DNA of 64,000 bases from assembly GCA_029204225.1 (NCBI GenBank), contig CM055105.1, positions 14,039,221 through 14,103,220 on the forward strand, given 5' to 3'. Shown piece by piece: positions 1 through 10,730 of this stretch. Source of the DNA: Diphasiastrum complanatum (Eukaryota; Streptophyta; Lycopodiopsida; Lycopodiales; Lycopodiaceae). The first letter of the stretch is position 1; the number at the start of each line of letters is the position of its first letter. The translations under genes were made by a program, and so were the position numbers. The notes below the pieces were generated by a model. That model was not told the DNA's origin. It ran no database searches and saw nothing but the letters and a program-made list of their open reading frames with translations.

Positions 1-573
1 AGTTGATAAATCAAGAGCATAAGTGTGGCTGACTTAGTGGTTGCCTATTGAGAATAGTGGCCTCTCCATGTGTCCTGACATTCACTTGAACACTCTTACT
101 TGCTCTTAGTTTTTACACTCTTAGTTCTCGATTCTGAAAATCATTGTTATTGAAAATTTCACATGTGATTTATCATATTGTTTTCTTACAAAAACAAGCC
201 CATACGTTGGCATGGCCGTTTAAGCTTGATTTTGGCTTTTTGACTGTTACAAACACTTCTATTTACCCTATTATATATACTAAATTAAGTTTCTTCACTC
301 ATATTATGGGATCGAACATACCTATTACACGGAATGCTCCGACTCCGAAACATAGTGCTCTCGAAAGAAATAAATGCAATAGACCACTTTAGCTATACTT
401 CATGTATTTTCATGTCCAATTTCTTAAAGTTATGCTCAAAATTGGATGTCTAGAATTTTGAGTATCTGGTCAGCTATGACAATTTAAATTTAATTCTGCT
501 CTTATTTTGTTTTTGCTCAAATAAGATGCTATTTGTGTTGGCATGCATACACTTGTTTACGATTTAAGCCTTG
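1..573. repeat. Direct repeat copy A, about 570 bp
   Basis: This segment recurs nearly base for base at 1306-1874, in the same orientation and about 1.3 kb downstream, at roughly 95% identity by eye with a few 1-nt indels. Both copies end at the same point (…TTTAAGCCTTG) and diverge after it. The left end coincides with the window edge, so copy A may extend further left. It could be a pair of LTR-like repeats or a tandem duplication. No TG…CA ends or primer-binding site were found next to it. Confidence 0.8.
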
Positions 574-901
574 TATGATTCTAAGTGCAAAATCGAGAGA
601 AGATGATAGAGGCACCATTTTCTCCACCAAAAATGGTCTTGTCTCAACACCCCACTATACCACAATGTTAATTTTTGAGTGACGCTTAATGCACCAGCAA
701 TATTAGACCTAACCTAACTTTGTAGGCATTGGAAAAAATGGTCCATAGCCACTTTGGTTAGAACTCCATTTGCCATCCTAAAAAGGTTTGGATCCATCAA
801 TTGCCTCCGATTCCAGAAAGTGAGTTTGAGACAATGAGGAGAAGAAGAGAAGTACGTTGAGGAAGAGGTTTACATTAAGGAAGAAAGGAATGTAGGTTCA
901 C

Positions 902-904
<3 letters not shown>

Positions 905-959
<55 letters not shown>

Positions 960-966
960 GGGGGGG
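905..966. repeat. (GA)n microsatellite running into an 18-base G run
   Basis: About 22 GA units are followed directly by an uninterrupted run of G. It lies in the spacer between the two 570-bp direct repeats. Confidence 0.95.
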
Positions 967-1056
967 CAAGGCTCCAATTCCTTTTTCCTACTTATGGTTT
1001 TAGCATTGTTTTACTTTGGGGAAACACATACCTCATTGTTAGACTTTCGAGGTTGA

Positions 1057-1311
1057 TCTTCGAGAAGACAAGGAAGAGATGAGGGCGGAGATATCATAAG
1101 ACAATGGAGGATTCAATATGCAAATGCCACATTACCATCTCAAGAAGCCGTGTTGCATAGGTTTTATAATGAAGAAGTGCATGAGAGAGCTATTCATGAT
1201 TGGAAATATGTCGATGGCCATGTCACAGTTCCTTTTTTGAGAGCAACTAACTCGGTGATTTTGCATGGTGAAGGTATGGATTTTATCAGCCTAGTAGGTC
1301 CTTTGAGTTGA
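1057..1311 (+). CDS. Unidentified ORF fragment
   Basis: An 85-codon open frame that ends where direct repeat copy B begins. It encodes a normal-looking amino acid mix (WRIQYANATLP…NEEVHERAIHDW). It could be one exon of a transposase-like gene whose next exon is 1875-2309: a GTATGG donor-like site follows a Gly-Glu-Gly near 1274, and the next frame also opens with Gly-Glu-Gly. No family was recognised and there is no initiating ATG. The pairing of the two exons is inference. Confidence 0.25.
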   Translation, partial: SSRRQGRDEGGDIIRQWRIQYANATLPSQEAVLHRFYNEEVHERAIHDWKYVDGHVTVPFLRATNSVILHGEGMDFISLVGPLS

Positions 1312-1874
1312 TAAATCAAGAGCATAAGTGTGGTTGACTTAGTGGTTGCCTATTGAGAATAGTGGCCTCTCCATGTGTCCTGGCATTCACTTGAACACTC
1401 TTACTTGCTCTTAGTTTTTACACTCTTAGTTCTCAATTCTGAAAAATCATTGTTATTGAAAATTTCACATGTGATTTATCATATTGTTTTCTTACAAAAA
1501 CAAGCCCATACGTTGGCATGGCCGTTTGAGCTTGATTTTGGCCTTTTGACTGTTACAAACACTTCTATTTACCCTATCATATATACTAAATTTAGTTTCT
1601 TCACTCATATTACGGGATCGAACATACCTGTTACACGGAATGCTCCGAATCCGAAACATAGTGCTCATGAAATAAATGCAATAGACCACTTTAGCTATAC
1701 TTCATGTATTTTCATGTACAATTTCTTAAAGTTATGCTCAAAATTGGATGTCTAGACTTTTGAGTATTTGGTCAGCTTTGACAAATTAAAATTATTTTGC
1801 TCTTATTTTGTTTTTGCTCATATAAGATGCTATTTGTGTTGGCATGCATACGCTTGTTTACGATTTAAGCCTTG
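1306..1874. repeat. Direct repeat copy B, about 570 bp
   Basis: Second copy of the repeat at 1-573. If 1057-1311 and 1875-2309 are exons of one gene, this copy fills the intron between them. Confidence 0.8.
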
Positions 1875-2309
1875 TTGGTTGGAGTAGGAGAAGGCCGCAT
1901 TGTGCAACATATTGGCACTCAATGGGGCACTCAACTTGGTGGCTATTCTCAACTACTTGACTATATTCCAAATCAAATCAATATTGATGAGCATACTAGA
2001 GTGCAATCTTTTGACCTTAACGAAGATCCTATACCTTCTCTTGTAAAGTTCAACAATTCATGTGATGACCAAGAAAGGAGTGAAAGATACTTAAAGTCAA
2101 AAGTTTTAGAAGCCAGAAAAATTATGGAAGAGATCAACAGAATGGTTTCTACAAGTCAAGATAGCCTGCTAATAGACAATGTCATATCAGAACTTCGACA
2201 TATACGAGGCATATGTCAAAGTGGTGCAAGTAGCTCTAGACATATTGATGAGATAGCTTGCTTGGATCCACTTCAACCAATAGATGACGGCTTTGGGCAA
2301 AACCATTAG
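1875..2309 (+). CDS. Unidentified ORF, possible transposase C-terminal exon
   Basis: An open frame of about 144 codons with no ATG at its beginning, so it is probably an exon or a truncated gene. The middle part (about residues 65-115) is helical and charged (ERYLKSKVLEARKIMEEINRM), followed by a conserved-looking DNVISELRHIRGIC segment. The setting, between repeats and copia debris, suggests a mobile-element protein such as a MULE/FAR1-type transposase tail, but I do not recognise the family. The frame starts exactly where repeat copy B ends. Confidence 0.35.
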   Translation: MVGVGEGRIVQHIGTQWGTQLGGYSQLLDYIPNQINIDEHTRVQSFDLNEDPIPSLVKFNNSCDDQERSERYLKSKVLEARKIMEEINRMVSTSQDSLLIDNVISELRHIRGICQSGASSSRHIDEIACLDPLQPIDDGFGQNH

Positions 2310-2391
2310 TTGAGGTGATTCTTGGTGGAAAGAGAAAGAAGACATCGCATGCTCATACACATGAGCAATTGGAATCATGGAGGGAAAGTAC

Positions 2392-3074
2392 TGTACTTTA
2401 GGACCATAAATGGATCTACAAAAGATCCACAAGAGTGATTGGATGCTTGCTTAACAATCTATCAAAAAACTAGACACAAAAAAGTTGATCTAGATTGGCA
2501 ATTTGACAAACAACAAGCATTAACAATCAAAAGCATTGATCAACATTGAAATCCGAGCCCACACGTGTGTACTAGAGGCTGTAGTACGGTCTTCAACCTA
2601 AGAAACAAGTAGAAATTGATTTGGTTTCATTTGGATCACAAAAACTCAATGTACATAGTGAACTAGCTTGAGATTGCCAATGAGCTCCAAAAAGTTTCTA
2701 TCTTCTCACCATGGGAGCTTGGAATACATAGCAAATTCGACTTCCTTCTTGAAGTTAGGTGGATTTCCAGCATGTAATAAGGAAGTTAACTCACCCTTCT
2801 TGCCCTAAAATGAAACCCTAGCCTAGATCCTAGAGTTATGCTTGGTAGGTAGCTAGTTGGTCAAATTTTCACCTTAAACTTAGGTGTAGGTCCTATAAAG
2901 TAGGGATGACCACCAAATAGACATGACCAACTCTCTTGACTTGACCTAACCTACATTGGGTTTTCCATGTGGCATCATGGCCTCATATGTGCGGGACCCA
3001 CTTGTGTACACAATTTACACTATTCTACATGGTTTTTTATCAAGCTAGATTTGCCAATTTTTGGCAATTCTTCA
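2392..3074 (-). mobile_element. Putative copia 3' LTR (minus strand)
   Basis: Read on the minus strand, a purine tract (TTTGAGGAGGAG) is followed by TGTGAAGAATTGCC, a polypurine-tract/LTR junction. A plausible CA end lies near 2392. The same tract and TGTGAA start occur on the plus strand at 5892-5906, and the distal part (2400-2450) recurs at 8118-8165. It lies downstream of the minus-strand copia gag-protease remnant at 3332-4690. Exact ends are uncertain. Confidence 0.45.
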
Positions 3075-3331
3075 CACTCCTCCTCAAATTTAGCTTGATC
3101 TATCTACAACTCTCTTGCTAGATGAATGAATGCTTTTAGAAGTGTCTAATAAATCCAGCTACAAACAAGGAACTTTTGAGACTCCAATAGAGAATGATGT
3201 CCATGAAGGATCTTTCACCACCTCTTAGAGGATCCCTTACAAGATGTTCCATATATGTGTCTATATACATGTAGCACACTTCAAAACTAAACATCATGCC
3301 AAGCCATGGATTCCAAGGCATTTTGCGCACT

Positions 3332-4690
3332 TTAAGATACATCAATTAAAATATTAAGTGCATAAATAATGTTGCCAAAGACAACTTGCCTTGCTTGATC
3401 CATATGATTGAGCCTTGATGGCTCCATCTTGATACTCAAGATTCTTCTTGGAGTCCTCGGGTCTTGAGCTTGATCCTCCACTTGACTTGACTCCAAAACA
3501 TCAATGAATTCAATAAGGTGTTGATCCAAAGGTGCTTCTTCAAGTTTACAAATCTTCCACTCTTGAAAGATCACATTTCCACCATTGACAAATTCTTTGG
3601 TTGAAAACAAGTAGATTCTACAATCCCTACTTGAAGAGCAAAACACTACCATTATTCCTATCATTGAAATATGATAATCTTTGGTCCTTACATTGGAATG
3701 ATCATGCACAAAGCATGTGGACACAAAGATTTCCAAAGCAAATGATGTTTCATCTTTTATGACTCTATTCAAACTATTACAAAAATAGCTATCCAATGAA
3801 ATTGCTTTATCATCAACAAATGTAGATTTCAAAGCATCCCATTTTATTGTCTTGTCATACAAAGTAATAAACACCATGAATCTTAAAGGTAAGAAACAAG
3901 TCACCTCATGTCTACTAATACTTTCCAAAAAGTATTCAAAGATAGTAGACTCTCCAATGCTCACCACCCTTGCAAGATGCACACTTGAATGGACAATTTG
4001 CATGCAATTTGATGACTCGGCCATTGTCATTGAGGACTCCCTTGGAACTCTCATGCTTTGAGGCTGATCCTCAAGATCTTCCTCCTTTTGATGCTCCTCC
4101 TCAATGCAAGCAAGATCACACTTTGCCAAGATCTCCTCTTGAGTGATCTCCTCCTTTGCCAAGCTCATTCTTTCAAAAGCAACACTAGCTTCCAACTTAA
4201 ACAATCTTCCATGTTTAAATCCCTTTGCAATGCAAACATCATTCTTCAAGATGAAGCAAAAACCATTCTTAAAGTGGACATCCAAACCACTTTCTAAGAG
4301 TAGACCAACACTAAGCATATTCTTGGTGATTGATGGTACATAAAGGACATTTTCTAGATCCATGCATTTTGAGGATTCTAGACACAAAGAGATGGTGCCA
4401 ACACCATCTATCCTACACTCTTCATCATTTGCAGTAAAGACAAACTTTTTAGCATCATTGAATGAGTGTAAGGTTGAGAAAAAGTCCTTTTCACAAGACA
4501 TGTGGGAGCTAGCCCCACTGTCGATCCACCAATTGTCTCTTGAATTGCTATTGCTTGTTGGTGAGGATGTAGATGCCATCAAGAATACATCTACTTCATC
4601 CTCCTCCTCCTCCTTTGCAAGGTTTCCTTGTTTGTCCTCCTCCACTTGTGCTCTTAGCCTCTTGTAGCATTCAGATGCATAATGCCCCTT
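3332..4690 (-). pseudogene. Ty1-copia gag-protease remnant
   Basis: An open frame of over 430 codons on the minus strand. Its 5' edge reads GHYASEC, the second half of a CCHC zinc knuckle; the first cysteines are lost where the homology stops at about 4690. An acidic linker follows, then the aspartic protease motif WWIDSGASSH (catalytic Asp about 42 residues from the first Met) and a pre-integrase-like ENVLYVPSITKNMLSVG segment. The remainder (about residues 160-437) is open but does not resemble integrase core or RT, so the element is internally deleted or rearranged. It would have acted in the cytoplasmic virus-like particle of a copia retrotransposon. Confidence 0.75.
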
Positions 4691-4696
4691 TTTTCG

Positions 4697-4830
4697 TGGA
4701 GGCTAAAAATGAATCATGCAATGTAAAAAAGCAGTCAGACGAATTCTATCTGAGATGGTGGTGAGACAAATATTCTGAAAAGAATGACTTTTGTGGTTTT
4801 TAGAAGAAAAAAAAATTGATTGTAATGACG
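4697..4830. repeat. Inverted relative of 58555-58672
   Basis: The reverse complement of this segment (…CAAAAACCACAAAAATCATTC… through …CCTCCATGAATTC-like) matches 58555-58672 closely. Its left edge is where the copia gag homology stops, so it marks a TE junction. It contains a TCTGAGATGGTGGTGA-like stretch also present in inverse at 58612. Confidence 0.65.
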
Positions 4831-5470
4831 AAGCACTAAGGCTTACCCACAACTAGTGCTCGGAACGGAAATGAAACTATCTAAGATGACAAAAATACAA
4901 AACCTTACTAAGGCTTACCCAACTAGAAGGTGATTAAACTAAATCCTTGTTCAACACCCAAAGGGATTGAGAATGATAGAATGCGGCTAAACTAAGCATA
5001 AAGCGATTAAAAACATGCCACAATAAAAACCAATGAAAGGAGGCAAGAGGAGGTCCGATCACCTTTCCTCAAGCTATGCACCTTCCAATGGGAACACAAA
5101 GAAATAGAATGATTTCTCAAATAGAGAGAAATTTAGCATAATCTCAAAGTGTTATTTACAAGGCAAATACCTCTCCTTTTATGGCAATGAGGGTCTTCCA
5201 TAAGTATCCAATAACTTATGGGACTAATCTATTTCTAGCCTTTCTAGAACTTCTAACTTAGGATTTAGAACTTCAAAGTTTCTTAATTTAGAAAAGCTTA
5301 AGACAAAATATTTCTAATCGTAAGTTTCCTAAGTCTAAGTTCTAAATCTAAGTTTAAGCTATTTTATTATTATTTAAGCTTCTACTCATGGGCTTACAAA
5401 ACACATGCCACAGAGTTTTATTTTTCTCTGTGTTAGCACAAATGCTAACCTCATTAGATCTTAGATTAGC
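4831..5470. other. No gene seen; AT-rich TE-derived spacer
   Basis: This segment contains two diverged copies of an AAGGCTTACCCA(A)CTAG phrase (about 4850 and 4911) and long runs of short AT-rich words. No reading frame of note was found. It is probably LTR or untranslated retroelement sequence. Confidence 0.5.
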
Positions 5471-5689
5471 ATGGTAAACAAGTATGAAGATATGATGCAA
5501 ACACTTTGTTGTTATTATAGCATGCATAGTCTTGCCAATTTGGATGAGTCTAATTCTTTAGATCGTGGTAACATGATGTTGGATCTTTGTGATCCTAATA
5601 AGACAAGAAGAAATCTTTATTTCCTCATGGAGGAGCATGCACATGAAGGAGGAGCAAGCCTCAAGGTCAAGCCTCTACATGAAATTTGA
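5471..5689 (+). CDS. Small unidentified ORF in TE debris
   Basis: A 72-codon ORF with an ATG start and no recognisable domain. It lies 200 bp upstream of a polypurine tract/LTR junction (5892-5906), so it may be the decayed end of a retroelement polyprotein. The coding signal is weak. Confidence 0.15.
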   Translation: MVNKYEDMMQTLCCYYSMHSLANLDESNSLDRGNMMLDLCDPNKTRRNLYFLMEEHAHEGGASLKVKPLHEI

Positions 5690-5891
5690 AAGGAATCAAT
5701 TTTGGAGGTGCTAGGATGGTGCAAAGCTCTCAAGTTCATCAAAGATGTCAACATCAAAGAAGCACTATCATGGATATGGTGATCTCGGATCAACATCAAG
5801 CTCATTGGCTGATCTTCACACCTTTTGAACCAGCAAAGACCAATTCAGCCCATGGAGTCAAGTTCAAGATCATCATATTTTTATCAAGTTA

Positions 5892-6148
5892 GGTTTGAGG
5901 AGGAGTGTGAAAATTGGCAAAAGCAAACTTGATCAAACTTTGTAAATATCATAATGACTTGTACCTATTATGATTACACATGTGTGGAGACTGTTCCCAC
6001 GTGTAAAATAAATTTACTTTTCATGTAGTACAATCATATAGCTCTTGTACATATAGTTTAAATCAAGTTCTAGTGGCTAAAAAGGTCAAAATTAAGTTTT
6101 TTAGTCATATGCCACATGGCATCAATCTAGAGATTGCATGAGCCACAT
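5892..6148 (+). mobile_element. Polypurine tract and LTR beginning; inverted copy at 58 kb
   Basis: GGTTTGAGGAGGAG is followed by TGTGAAAATTGG, the same junction seen on the minus strand at 3074. The distal part, 6046-6148, is the reverse complement of 58081-58184 with only a few mismatches. The downstream end of the LTR is replaced by gypsy gag sequence. Confidence 0.5.
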
Positions 6149-6149
6149 C

Positions 6150-6545
6150 ACGACCGGAACAGAACCAGCTACAATATCTCCGCCGCGAAAATGTATGGTG
6201 TTCAATATGCACACAAAACCATACAGCGAATGAGTGTCCAGTCCTAAAGCAAAATCTAAGGGCTGACACAGAGATTTTGCCATCTGTGCAATGCAACATC
6301 GCATGAGACGACCTTTTGCCCATTTAACCCCCGGATTGTCCAACAGAAGAGGACTCCTTATCAGACTTCTTATCCATATTATCAAGGGGCACCAAATGCG
6401 GCACCGAGGTATGGCGCGCCGAATAATCAATAACGCATGGCCTTACCTACACCACCAGGGCCAGCTAATCAGCAAACGGCTCATGTGAAGATGAATGTAC
6501 CTAATGAAGTTCAATGCACTAAGGAAATTAGTCGACCACTACCTT
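6150..6545 (+). pseudogene. Ty3-gypsy gag zinc-knuckle remnant
   Basis: A frame at about 6190-6245 encodes VWCSICTQNHTANECPVL, a CX2CX3HX4C nucleic-acid-binding knuckle typical of gypsy gag. Farther on, a tyrosine/proline-rich stretch (QTSYPYYQGAPN, then ALPTPPGPANQQ) follows in a different frame and is interrupted by stops. Capsid domain and pol are absent. It is a broken internal fragment wedged between two copia-derived pieces. Confidence 0.6.
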
Positions 6546-6623
6546 CGTGCAATAGTAGGATCATCCCGATCTGATTATTCGACCTTTCCAAATCCTTGGA
6601 CTCTCCACTATATTTCTCCGACA

Positions 6624-6635
6624 TGGTATCAGAGC
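6624..6635 (+). other. Copia primer-binding site
   Basis: TGGTATCAGAGC, complementary to initiator tRNA-Met, directly follows a …CCGACA LTR end. It is the start of the copia relic at 6797. Confidence 0.8.
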
Positions 6636-6796
6636 CAATCTTATTAGAATCGGTTTTATCTCAAAGCCATTTTTATAGTCTGATAAGCTTTCCACAATCA
6701 GTCGATAGAATAATTGTTTTCTTGTTCTGTAAATAGTATTAGATTTACATTTTTAAGTCACTGATACTTATTATTGTCACTTAGACTAATTTCCAC

Positions 6797-8102
6797 ATGG
6801 ATTCCCAAGGGAAAGCCAATCCCATCGTGGACAAGCTTAATGGAGTCAATTACCATCTGTGAAAATTTAAGATGAAAACTGTGCTAATGGCTAAGGAGTT
6901 GTATGATGTTGTCACAAGTGTAGAGGCAAGACTCGAAGTCGTCGACACTGCAATCTCCCAATAGAAGCTGAAGGATGGAAAGGCTTTTGCGTTGACTATC
7001 CTCAACATATCAGACACGCAAATCGGCCACATGTCTGAAGCTCAGACCTCCAAGGAATTTTGGGACATCTTGAGCACCCTGTACGAAGTGCGTGATGTAG
7101 CTTCCAAGCTACATCTTAGGAGAAAAATCTTCTCCCTCAAGATGACCAATGGTGATTCATTACAAAATCACATCAATCAGTTCAAGAACCTGCTGAAGCA
7201 AATGTCCGTGGTCGGATCAATCATAGACGATATGGAAAATGCACCTACAGAAGCACCACATCCCAACCAAGAAGCGGATCATGATGCATTCATAACTAGC
7301 CATCAAAAATCATCAAATGACATCTCCTGGTTTCTGGATTCAGGAGCCACATAACAGCCATATCAGATGTTTCGAGTCCTATATGCCTTACAATACCAAA
7401 AGATATGTTCACCTAGGTGACAATAGCACACATGCCATCAAAGGTGAAGGTACAATAAGATTAAGCTTCACAAATGATAAGTCCAAACTACTTTCAAATG
7501 TTCTGCATATAGCAAATCTTTTTACAAATCTGCTCTCTATAAGCAGAATGACAAATCTAGGACACAAAGTAGAATTTGAATCTGATCAATGTAAAGTAGT
7601 CGATAGGACAGGCAAGATTCTAGCACTCGAAAAGAGGCATGGATACTTGTACAGATTTTCTGCCTCTAGTCAAGCTCTTAATACTTTTGTACAGATCAAT
7701 AAAAGTTTACTTTGGCATTATAGACTTAGTCATTTGAATCATGCTTTTGTATTACATATGTCTAAGCAATCTATTGTTCTTGATCTCGACTATCCAGATA
7801 GAAAAGTCGAAATTACCTGTCTGTCAAGACTATCTAGTCGGTAAACACGCTAGAAAACCATTTAGATCAAGTCATTGGCATATTTCTAGAGGATTATTAG
7901 ATGTTGTACATACAAACATATGTGGCCCAATGTAGTAAAGCATGCAAAGTATTTCATCACTTTAATTGATGAATTTTTCAAAAGGACAATGGTGTACGTC
8001 ATTAAGAAGAAATCAAAAGCTTTCAATTGCTTCAAAATCTTCAAGGAGCATACAGAGAAAGAAACTGGTAAGAAGATCAAAGCCCTGAGGTCCGACATGT
8101 GA
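6797..8102 (+). pseudogene. Ty1-copia gag-protease-integrase pseudogene
   Basis: It starts with ATG 160 bp after a primer-binding site. The N-terminal gag (UBN2-type; LNGVNYHL…KFKM, then QTSKEFWDILSTLYEV and HLRRKIFSLKM) has in-frame stops at about 6859 and 6961. Gag is joined directly to a protease segment (WFLDSGAT), so the zinc knuckle region is deleted. After a frameshift near 7345 it continues with HLGDNSTHAIKGEGTI, a pre-integrase region and LLWHYRLSHLN (the integrase HHCC region). A further frame change near 7800 leads to the start of the integrase core (DEFFKRTMVYVIKKKS, ending KALRSD at 8096). RT and RNase H are absent. Confidence 0.8.
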
Positions 8103-8450
8103 AAATCTACAAAATTGGACCAAGAATGGATCCTAAAATGATCCACAAGAGTGATTGGATGTTAGATACAATTGATCTATCAATCTACACAAGATTAGTT
8201 GAATCTAGATCAATTCTACATGAGAAAATCTAACAAGAACAATCATAAATGAAAGGAAATTGTACTTGATGGTTTCACACTTGTGAAAATCTGTCAGAGT
8301 ACGGACTCCAGCCTAAAAACAAAGGACAATATGATAGAAACTCAAAACATTCAAAAGAAATCAAGACAAATGATGAAATTGACAATACATTCCAAATCGA
8401 AGTCATAAACGGTCAATGGATATTGTTTATGACTTTGGACATTCATAAAT
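8103..8450 (-). mobile_element. LTR relic related to 2392-3074
   Basis: The stretch GATCCACAAGAGTGATTGGATG and its flanks match the 3' terminal part of the putative minus-strand LTR at 2400-2450 in the same orientation. It abuts the truncated copia integrase. Confidence 0.4.
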
Positions 8451-8477
8451 GAAGTACATTTTCAGGCTTTGTAGTTT

Positions 8478-8575
8478 GTGTTATCTTTTGTTCATCTACT
8501 CTATGTGTGTGTTATCTTTTGTTCATCTACTCTATGTGTGTGTTATCTTTTGTTCATCTACTCTATGTGTGTGTT
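8478..8575. repeat. Three tandem copies of a 31-bp unit
   Basis: The unit contains TTATCTTTTGTTCATCTACT and repeats with an exact 31-bp period (unit anchors at 8481, 8512 and 8543) with no mismatches in the core. Confidence 0.95.
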
Positions 8576-8599
8576 TTTCTTTGCAATCATCATTGCATT

Positions 8600-10490
8600 G
8601 TGTGAATCCATCACTCACCTATAGGTACCGTCTTTCTGAAGCAATCTTCCTGCCACATCGCACTAAGCTTCCAAAGAGTCAATATCTCTTATGCAATAGA
8701 AACTGCATGTATTTTTCTTATGCGATCAAAATTGCATGTATTGATCCGGCATTTCCAAAAGGCTCAATATAACCTTCACTAGGTTGTAGAGTTGCTAGTT
8801 GTCAATTCTATTTAGTTGTCAATGCTATTTATCTAGACCTCCCACCGTTGCGAATTTTTTTTGGTGGCATTGAAGTATTGATGGCACATCTTGTAAAAGT
8901 AGGAACTATATGGTGATCACGGAGAAACTACGGAAGAAAGGAATAATGCAAATCCATGTGGTTTACAGGTAAGCACAATTTGCCATCTTGTCACTTGGTC
9001 AAAAACTCACTAGTTTTTATGTGATGTATCTAGTTGGTCGGAGAATTCTTTAAGAAAGGGGTTCCGTACCAAAAACAAGCATCTGGATGGCTCATTTTCT
9101 ATATGATGCTTTTAACACTTAGTGCTTTGTGGTTGAAGAATAGAGTCCCTTCATAGATGTGTGTTGCAAAGTTATTGTCATTATGAGGGATATAGAACCG
9201 TGAGCTTAATGCATTTGAAAATGGTCCAACATACCAAATGTTGATTTATTAGCAATGGAATATAGCTGCAACAGTTAAGCTGTTGTGCAGGACTTCTATT
9301 AGAGGATGCTTTTGAAGGAGTCAGATTTGAGACACCATGCCTCGGTGCATATTGCACATCCCACACATTTGGCTTCATACAAAGACCAATTTTTTATGAC
9401 AGACTTGATAACAACATAGCTTTTTGTCATGCCATGCCAGGAATATGTCCTAGTAGGATTTCGAAGCTTGATATCGATATAACTTTGATGCAGACAAAAT
9501 TTCAAAATTGCTCTTCAAATTCAAGGAGAGCTTACCTGGAGTCATGTGGCCTTTAAACACAGAACAATTGCATCTGCTCCTTAATGGACCAAATATTTTA
9601 TGTAGAACTGTTGATACTTTGATGTGAATGTGTTCAAAGCTGCATTGTACACATTGCAATGGCTCATGGATATCACAAATACCACAAACTTTGCAACCTG
9701 CTTTGGAGTTGAATACGTGGCAAACAAGCAACCATGGATTCAAAACACATTGCACTTGTGGCTAAAGTCAACAGTACTCTTGTAGGAATAGAGCGATAAC
9801 CAAATTTTTACAAAGATGCATCAACTGCAATCAACAAGCATATTCAGAATTTAAACATGAAGAAGAAGTATGCCAATTGATTCAAATCCTTGTCATTAAA
9901 TAGTAAGACATGTTATGCCATGTCTTCCCATGTATTATTATCTAAAGGTCAACATTTCCAAAACAAGCTACAAGGTAAAAAGCCTTTTTATGTGCAAGTA
10001 CCCTAAATAGGTAAGCAAATGTGCTTCGTAGTACTCATCATAGAAAAAGCTCGTAAAACTGCTGACATTTCCCTTGATTTTTTTAGCAATGCATTATGAG
10101 ACAACAACACAGTTCAATGTTTGTTTGGTAGCACTTATCCTATAACCAGATTATGGTCAGGCCACTTTTGCTCGTGTGGCTGAGCAAAATGTCATAGCAT
10201 TGTGAAGGGCTGCAAAAACGCTGTACCTGAAACTCTTTAAACAATGTCTACATCAGCTCCATGACTCACAAGATTCACCAACTCATAGCTACTGCTGGAC
10301 TGATTGGATGCCTCTCTCAAAGAGACTTGTGAAGCACAAATGTAAGATATGTTCCAGTACATGAGAAATTGACAATATAAATTAAAAGTGCGCCAAATAT
10401 TTATGGCTTCATGTTTTGAATGCAGAAGACTAAAGCATTGCAATGACATTTCTCTACATAGATGTTCTCTGGATACAAATCTAGTGAGAC
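8600..10490. other. No gene recognised; downstream flank of the SecY gene
   Basis: Only short incidental ORFs occur and no protein family was recognised. The last few hundred bases presumably contain the 3' UTR of the minus-strand SecY gene. Confidence 0.5.
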
Positions 10491-10730
10491 TTATCTGAAG
10501 CCGCCTTGACCTTCCTCAAAGTCACTCACATTAAGAACTTTATACTTTTGTGATACCAATTCCGCTTGTACTTTTCTTGCCGTGTCAGTGGCACAACCAA
10601 CAAGTATAAGAATAGAGGTACCAGCAAATCCACGAAAAGCTGCCAAATGAGTTACACCTTCCACTAGAGCTGGAGTAGTCAACATCACAGCCAGAAATGC
10701 AGAACCTAATACAGACATGCGACCCAAGAC
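10491..10730 (-). CDS. SecY terminal exon
   Basis: Begins [15 protein letters not shown] after a …CTGTGCAG acceptor and ends with TAA at 10491-10493. It carries the last transmembrane helices and the conserved [24 protein letters not shown] segment. Confidence 0.93.
   Translation of the reverse strand, partial: VLGRMSVLGSAFLAVMLTTPALVEGVTHLAAFRGFAGTSILILVGCATDTARKVQAELVSQKYKVLNVSDFEEGQGGFR

Noticed and set aside
3332-4061. Possible host gene in the second half of the minus-strand ORF (no copia motif)
   Set aside because: It is continuous with a copia protease frame, no domain is recognised, and the length is best explained by an internally rearranged polyprotein.
8478-8575. CRISPR-like regular repeat
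   Set aside because: Units are directly adjacent with no spacers and the context is a plant nuclear transposon region.
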